NCBI GenBank assembly: GCA_046758065.1
Contig: JBHHZM010000047.1
Coordinates: 1 to 22,431, forward strand
Origin: JBHHZM01 sp046758065
GTDB taxonomy: Bacteria > Pseudomonadota > Alphaproteobacteria > JAAXGF01
DNA: 22,431 nt
Direction of reading: 5' to 3'
Shown here: in pieces, positions 15,448 through 22,431 of the stretch
Position numbering within the stretch: the stretch's first letter is position 1
Layout of the letters: every line of letters starts with the position of its first letter
Made by a program: the position numbers and the translations under genes
Notes under the pieces: model-generated
Told to the model about the DNA's origin: nothing
Databases searched by the model: none
What the model saw: the letters and a program-made list of their open reading frames with translations, nothing else

Positions 15448-16402
15448 TTGAACCGAGTTCGCGTTCAGACATCCTTGCCAGCCGGGGAATCGTCCTCTCG
15501 GCCAAACGAAAATACTCGCCGTCAATTTCGATCCCGACGCTCCGCAAGCGGCAAGCAGCGGCGGCCGCAACCGTCGAGCCCGAGCCCATAAAGGGGTCGA
15601 GAATCACCCCCTCACCCAAAGGCAGGGACGCACGGACGATCCGACGCAGGAAGCTCTGCGGCTTGAGCGACGGATGTGGCGCGATACGCCGTTCGATCCC
15701 TCGTGCGGGCGATGAACTTATCAGGTCCTTAAAAGGCTCTTTATCCGAAATCCGCCGCAAGCCGCCGGTTTTCCACTTGCGTAAATTGTCTTGCACCCGC
15801 CCTTCGCACGGTTTCCGGAATAGGCCCCATGGTTCCCAGCACGATTTTGGCATGACCGAAACGTCTGAAAATTCGCCATGCGCATTCTTCGGACGATCAC
15901 CGCCGCGCAATGTGTGAACAACACGGATGATCTCGCCGCGTTTTTCGAACCCTTGGGATATGAACGGTTCGTAGACCAGATACGAAACCAGCGGATTGGT
16001 CGCTATGAAGACGTGCGCCCCCGGAACCAGGACACGATGGAGAAGACGGGCTAGCTCCGAAAAGAAATCCCGCAACGCCATTTTGTCTCGGTCGTTGAGA
16101 ACAGTGAATCTGGGTATCGGTCGTCGCTTGCAACCATCAAAACTCGGTGGAATGCGCCATACCCCGCCCCTTCCCAATCGCAGCTTTTCGAGTTCGCCGT
16201 CCGAGTATTCGAGCAGTCCATAAGGGGGATCGGTCACCACCGCATGAATCGAATTCGCGCCTGCGGAACTCAGCCACGCGAAAGCGTCGCCTTGATGAAT
16301 TTCGTAAAGGTCGAGAACCTCGCGTTTAGCCGCCGAGCAAAGACCCGGTTTTCCCTCGGGACCCGCCTCGGTTGCCGAAAGCGTATCGGTATTCCGATCC
16401 AT
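15431..16402 (-). CDS. Site-specific DNA methyltransferase, beta class (probably N6-adenine)
   Basis: The enzyme would transfer a methyl group from S-adenosylmethionine to DNA, protecting sites from the nuclease encoded just downstream. The 323 residues carry the catalytic motif DPPYG (58-62) near the N-terminus, then a target-recognition region (about 75-235), 'HPSLKPQ' (243-249, motif X) and the SAM-binding DPFMGSG (269-275). The order IV - recognition domain - X - I defines the beta class. DPPY rather than SPPY favours N6-adenine, but N4-cytosine is not excluded. I use the ATG at 16402, which has GGAAG five bases upstream; a TTG at 16459 would add 19 residues that look like leader, not protein. 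The recognition sequence cannot be read from the motifs. No controller (C) protein gene is visible. Confidence 0.9.
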   Translation of the reverse strand: MDRNTDTLSATEAGPEGKPGLCSAAKREVLDLYEIHQGDAFAWLSSAGANSIHAVVTDPPYGLLEYSDGELEKLRLGRGGVWRIPPSFDGCKRRPIPRFTVLNDRDKMALRDFFSELARLLHRVLVPGAHVFIATNPLVSYLVYEPFISQGFEKRGEIIRVVHTLRGGDRPKNAHGEFSDVSVMPKSCWEPWGLFRKPCEGRVQDNLRKWKTGGLRRISDKEPFKDLISSSPARGIERRIAPHPSLKPQSFLRRIVRASLPLGEGVILDPFMGSGSTVAAAAACRLRSVGIEIDGEYFRLAERTIPRLARMSERELGSNGSKN

Positions 16403-16498
16403 AAAGACTTCCAGTCGAATGAACGAGGCGCCAACGTGAAAAATAACCGCTGTCAACAAATCCTACACGTTCGACGCGCTCTTGTGTATCTCAGTAGC

Positions 16499-17317
16499 TT
16501 ACGCTTCGGCGCGGGAGAGTCGGCGCACCCGGATCTGCATGAGCCGCCAGCCGATCTGCACCAGAATGCGGCCCAAACGCCCCCGCGGCTTGAGCCCCGC
16601 CGCCTTGAGCACCATCCGCAAGGCCCGCTGGACGTGGCCGAAACGGTAGAGCGGCAGCGCCCGGCGCTCGTAGGCGCGCACCGCCCGGCGCCGGTCGTAG
16701 TCGTGGGTGGCGCCGCTGCCGCAATGAAAGGCGAAGGCAAGCTCGTCGTCCTCGCTTTCGGCGAGCCGTCCGAAGGCGATGCGCAGCCGGGCGAGCGTTC
16801 CGAGCTTATCGTGTGCCTGATAGCGCCGCATGTGGTCGAGGAAGAGCTTGTAGTGGCGGAACTCGTCGCCGGCGATGCGGTGGCAAATCTCCTTCAGCAC
16901 CGGTTCGTCGACCGCGTCGCGCAGCGCGCTGTAATAGGACGACGTACCGACTTCGACGACGCAGCGGGCGACGAGTTCGCCGCAGCGCGAGCCCCGCACC
17001 GATGACCGGGTGTCGAGCGGCACCTGCTGGTAGCCTTCGGTAAAGCGTTTGAAAGCGGTTTCGCAATCGAACGCCGGATCGGCGAGTTCGGCCCAGCGTT
17101 TGAGCGCAAGCCCGTGCTGAACCTCCTCGACCGCCCAGTCGTTTACCGCCCGGCAGAAATCGGGATCGTCGTAAAACACGTTGCCGAGGTATTCGGCGTA
17201 TTCGGCCGAGTTGTACTCGACGAGGCTCGCGGCCTTGATCGCGTCGACGATTCCGGCCTCGACCCGTTCGGGATCGAAGTTGCGCCAGGAAATGTCGTCA
17301 AGCGTCCAGTGCCCCAT
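16499..17317 (-). CDS. Ferritin-like diiron-domain protein
   Basis: The product is 272 residues and mostly helical. Its N-terminal ~165 residues carry a ferritin-like four-helix diiron pattern: Glu in 'VEYNSAEYAEYL' (E34/E39), E65-x-x-H68 in 'EEVQHG', E122 in 'VVEVGTSSYY', and E152-x-x-H155 in 'DEFRHYKLF'. The C-terminal ~90 residues are rich in Arg with hydrophobic spacing ('LGRILVQIGWRLMQIRV') and may lie on a membrane or bind nucleic acid. The substrate is unknown; iron handling, oxidation or a rubrerythrin-like role are possible. The ATG at 17317 has GGAG upstream; an alternative ATG at 17344 adds nine residues. It lies downstream of atpC on the same strand but has its own promoter candidate. 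Confidence 0.8.
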   Translation of the reverse strand: MGHWTLDDISWRNFDPERVEAGIVDAIKAASLVEYNSAEYAEYLGNVFYDDPDFCRAVNDWAVEEVQHGLALKRWAELADPAFDCETAFKRFTEGYQQVPLDTRSSVRGSRCGELVARCVVEVGTSSYYSALRDAVDEPVLKEICHRIAGDEFRHYKLFLDHMRRYQAHDKLGTLARLRIAFGRLAESEDDELAFAFHCGSGATHDYDRRRAVRAYERRALPLYRFGHVQRALRMVLKAAGLKPRGRLGRILVQIGWRLMQIRVRRLSRAEA

Positions 17318-17355
17318 GACCGGTCTCCGGAACCCGCGAAACATCGGTTTTCTTT

Positions 17356-17384
17356 GGAATAAACCAGAACGGGAGCGCGCTCAA
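17356..17384 (-). promoter_or_regulatory. Candidate promoter of the ferritin-like gene
   Basis: On the minus strand TTGAGC (17384-17379) and TATTCC (17361-17356) are separated by 17 bases, about 40 bases before the ATG. It lies in the 126-bp gap after atpC, so the gene can be transcribed apart from the ATP synthase operon. The -10 match is moderate. Confidence 0.35.
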
Positions 17385-17443
17385 GTCCGCGGCGTTTTGT
17401 TCCGGCGCTACCGGCCGGCAAAAGGCGTTCGCGTCTTTATACG

Positions 17444-17857
17444 TTATACGTTGCGGTCGAGCGCCGCGAGCATCGCCTCGCAGACGGCGATCTCCTTTTC
17501 GGCCGCGGCGCGTTCGGCGTCGCTATCGGCGTCGCTCAAATCCGCCTCGGCCGTCTTGAGACGCGCCTCGACCTCGCCGCGGTCGAGCGTCTCAAGCGGC
17601 GAGGCCTGGCTCGCCAGCACGGTGCAGCGCCGTTCGTTGACCTCGGCGAAACCGTCGGTGACGAAGATCCGCTGCTCGACTCGGTCGCCCTGGTAAACGT
17701 CGATCACGCCCGGCCGCACGGTCGAGATGAAGGGGGCGTGTCCCGGCAGCACGCCGAAATCACCTTCCGAGCCCGGCACGACGACCATGTCGACGTCGGT
17801 CGAGACCAGCAGCGCTTCCGGCGAGGCGAGCTCGAAACTGACCTTGTCGCTGTTCAC
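17444..17857 (-). CDS. atpC: ATP synthase F1 subunit epsilon
   Basis: Epsilon sits on the central stalk with gamma, couples rotation to catalysis and can inhibit ATP hydrolysis. The 137-residue protein has the family's N-terminal beta-sandwich ('VVVPGSEGDFGVLPGHAPFIS' region, with GDFGVLPGHAP as the signature) and a C-terminal helical hairpin rich in Glu/Ala (about 88-135). The GTG start has GAGG about nine bases upstream and lies 10 bases after the atpD stop. It is the last gene of the F1 operon. Confidence 0.97.
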   Translation of the reverse strand: MNSDKVSFELASPEALLVSTDVDMVVVPGSEGDFGVLPGHAPFISTVRPGVIDVYQGDRVEQRIFVTDGFAEVNERRCTVLASQASPLETLDRGEVEARLKTAEADLSDADSDAERAAAEKEIAVCEAMLAALDRNV

Positions 17858-17867
17858 GGGCCGCGCC

Positions 17868-19289
<1,422 letters not shown>

Positions 19290-19338
19290 GGTGCTGCTCC
19301 CGTGGGCATGTCGTTGGTTGCGCGGCCGGTCCTGCGCC

Positions 19339-20226
19339 TCACAGCGCCTCGGCGCCGGTCACGATCTCGATCAGCTCCTTGGTGATGGCGGCCTGGCGCG
19401 TGCGGTTGTAGTGCAGCGTCAGCTTGTCGATCATCTCGCCGGCGTTGCGGGTGGCGTTGTCCATCGCCGTCATGCGCGCCGCCTGTTCGCTCGCCGCGCT
19501 TTCGAGCAGGGCGCGGAAGAGCTGGACCGCGAGGTTGCGCGGCAGCAGGTCGGCCAGGATTTCGCTTTCGTCGGGCTCGTACTCGTAAATCGCGCGCGGT
19601 CCGGCGGCGGCCTCGGGCTCTTCGGCTTCGGGCAAGGCGTAGGGGATGAGCTGCTGCACCGTCACCTGCTGGCTGATCACCGACCTGAAGCGGTTGAAGA
19701 CGATGGTGGCGACGTCGAAGGCGTCGTCGTCGAACATCGTCGCGAGAAGCCCGGCAATCGCGCTCGCCTTGTCGAAAGCGAGGCCGCCCTTGTCGATCTC
19801 GTTGATGGTGTCGACGATCAGCGGGCCGAAATCGCGCCTGAGCTGCTCGCGTCCCTTGCGCCCGAGGCACAGCAGCGCGACCTCCTTGCCCGCTTCCTGA
19901 AGCGCGGCGATGCGGGTCCTGACCTCGCGCACCACGGTGCTGTTGAACCCCCCGCAGAGGCCGCGGTCCGAACTGGTGACGATCAGCAAATGCCTACGGT
20001 CGGCGCCCGAACCGACGAGCAACTTGGGCGCGTTCAGGTCGCCGGCGACGCTGTCGGCGATGGCGTGCAGCACCCTCTCCATGCGGTCGGCATAGGGCCG
20101 CGACGCTTCGGCGTGCTCCTGCGCGCGGCGCAGCTTCGACGCCGCGACCATTTTCATCGCCTTGGTGATCTTCTGCGTCGACTTGACGCTGTTGATCCGG
20201 ATGCGGAGCGACTTGAGGCTGGGCAT
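19339..20226 (-). CDS. atpG: ATP synthase F1 subunit gamma
   Basis: Gamma is the rotating central shaft of F1. The 295-residue product begins with the conserved helix 'MPSLKSLRIRINSVKSTQKI' and 'TKAMKMVAASKLRRAQ', has the Rossmann-like middle with 'SDRGLCGGFNS' (about 90-100), and ends with the matching C-terminal helix 'NATRNAGEMIDKLTLHYNR' and 'RQAAITKELIEIVTGAEAL'. A region around residues 195-220, rich in Glu/Pro/Ala, is a loop of variable length in the family. The ATG is 23 bases downstream of the atpA stop. Confidence 0.99.
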   Translation of the reverse strand: MPSLKSLRIRINSVKSTQKITKAMKMVAASKLRRAQEHAEASRPYADRMERVLHAIADSVAGDLNAPKLLVGSGADRRHLLIVTSSDRGLCGGFNSTVVREVRTRIAALQEAGKEVALLCLGRKGREQLRRDFGPLIVDTINEIDKGGLAFDKASAIAGLLATMFDDDAFDVATIVFNRFRSVISQQVTVQQLIPYALPEAEEPEAAAGPRAIYEYEPDESEILADLLPRNLAVQLFRALLESAASEQAARMTAMDNATRNAGEMIDKLTLHYNRTRQAAITKELIEIVTGAEAL

Positions 20227-20249
20227 TGTTTTCCGGGGAGGCGCCGGCG

Positions 20250-21778
<1,529 letters not shown>

Positions 21779-21779
<1 letters not shown>

Positions 21780-22339
21780 CAGCCCGTTTCCTTCATCGCA
21801 AGATGCAATCGTTCGAGTTTCGTCCTCAGCGAGGCGTCGACCATGCGCGAGCCGACACGCACCACCAGGCCGCCGATCAGGCCGGCGTCGACCTCGGCGT
21901 TCACCGCCACGTTGCCGCCCACCGCCCGCTTGAGCGCCGCGGCGATGGCGCCGAGCTGATCGGCGCTCAGCCCGGTCGCCGAAGCCACCTCGGCGCGCAC
22001 CTCGCCGCGGTGCGCGGCGAGCAGCCGGTTGAACGCGGCGATGATGTCGGCCAGCACGAACAGCCGGCGGCGCTCGGCCAGCAGACCGACGAAGCGGCGG
22101 GTCAGGTCGGTGGCTTCGGCGCGCTCGACGATCGCCGTGATCGCCCGCCCCTGTTCGTCGCGCGTCAGCACCGGGCTGCGCACCAGGCGATCGAGGTCGC
22201 CGCTCCGACCGAGCAAGTCCCCCAGCGTCGCGAGGTCGGCCGCGACCGCGTCGACCTGCCCACCCTCGACCGCCAGCTCGAAGAGCGCCGTGGCGTAGCG
22301 CTCGGCGAGTCCCGTCAGGCTGCTAGCGTTTGTCGCCAA
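21779..22339 (-). CDS. atpH: ATP synthase F1 subunit delta
   Basis: Delta joins the F1 head to the outer stalk. The 186 residues match the family: an N-terminal helical bundle ('LAERYATALFELAVEGG' near the start), 'RFVGLLAERRRLFVLADIIAAF' in the middle (positions about 85-105), and the C-terminal 'VDAGLIGGLVVRVGSRMVDAS', ending in 'KLERLHLAMKE'. No in-frame ATG precedes the conserved helix; TTG at 22339 is the best start, with a GGTGGGGG stretch about nine bases upstream. It is the first gene of the operon, and its promoter should lie in the AT-rich stretch at 22365-22405. Confidence 0.96.
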
Positions 22340-22431
22340 GGCGGTTTGCCCCCACCGAACCCTGTACGTTAAACAGTTGAAATTAAACGGTTACAACAAT
22401 ATTTGAGGCCGGGCGATGACCCGACCCCAGC
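22340..22431 (-). promoter_or_regulatory. Leader/promoter region of the F1 ATP synthase operon
   Basis: Read on the minus strand, an AT-rich stretch (22405-22365) precedes the GC-rich leader of atpH. It contains two GTTTAA copies 14 bases apart (on the plus strand GTTAAAC and ATTAAAC). TTGTAA is a possible -35, but I cannot fix a convincing -10. This is the only low-GC stretch upstream of the operon, so a promoter here is likely though not resolved; the window ends before further upstream context. Confidence 0.35.

Noticed and set aside
15366..15917. Plus-strand open frame of about 180 codons over the methyltransferase gene
   Set aside because: It is a shadow of the methyltransferase, which has complete catalytic and SAM-binding motifs on the minus strand.
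16451..16456. Perfect TTGACA (minus strand) upstream of the methyltransferase as a promoter
   Set aside because: No acceptable -10 hexamer is found 15-19 bases downstream of it.
16403..16459. Extension of the methyltransferase to a TTG at 16459
   Set aside because: The extra 19 residues lack conserved character, and the ATG at 16402 has its own GGAAG ribosome site.
17395..17425. Hairpin after atpC (TTTTG...CCGG...CCGG...CAAAA) as the operon terminator
   Set aside because: The stem is interrupted by a bulge, and no T run follows on the minus strand beyond the stem itself.
22369..22386. Possible CtrA site upstream of atpH (two TTAA copies)
   Set aside because: The two TTAA copies are separated by 10 bases, not the 7 of the TTAA-N7-TTAA consensus.

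Overview
The window is GC-rich (most genes look close to 70% G+C) and carries a housekeeping gene order typical of Alphaproteobacteria, probably a Rhodospirillales-type organism. The evidence is the order rplU-rpmA-obgE-proB-proA-nadD-rsfS-gpmI, then an EnvC-like factor, ctpA, a divergent polysaccharide deacetylase and rppH, facing a separate F1-only ATP synthase operon (atpHAGDC) on the other strand. The taxon is inferred from gene order and protein character, not from a search.

Layout. Positions 1-226 hold no recognisable gene but include a short palindromic repeat (112-187). A 614-residue lipoprotein of unknown function (227-2071, minus) faces rplU across a 301-bp divergent spacer with promoter-like motifs. 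From 2373 to 14796 twelve plus-strand genes follow with little space between them and several start/stop overlaps. They cover ribosomal proteins (rplU with a long Lys/Ala/Pro tail, rpmA), ribosome assembly GTPase (obgE), proline synthesis (proB, proA), NAD synthesis (nadD), ribosome silencing (rsfS), glycolysis (gpmI), cell envelope and division functions (EnvC-like LytM protein, CtpA protease, deacetylase-like protein) and RNA 5'-end processing (rppH).

From 14833 to 16402, on the minus strand and visibly poorer in G+C, lie two overlapping genes that I read as a type II restriction-modification system: a beta-class DNA methyltransferase (DPPYG and DPFMGSG motifs) followed by a 204-residue protein with a PD-X16-ESK nuclease signature. 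This is the main accessory island and the best candidate for something undescribed. It sits between rppH and a ferritin-like diiron protein gene (16499-17317).

From 17444 to 22339 the minus strand encodes the five F1 subunits in the order delta, alpha, gamma, beta, epsilon (atpH-atpA-atpG-atpD-atpC). The F0 genes are not in the window, which fits the split ATP synthase operons of Alphaproteobacteria. Several starts are non-ATG: GTG for proB, the deacetylase, rppH and atpC; TTG (or CTG) for nadD; TTG for atpH; and apparently ATA for rsfS.
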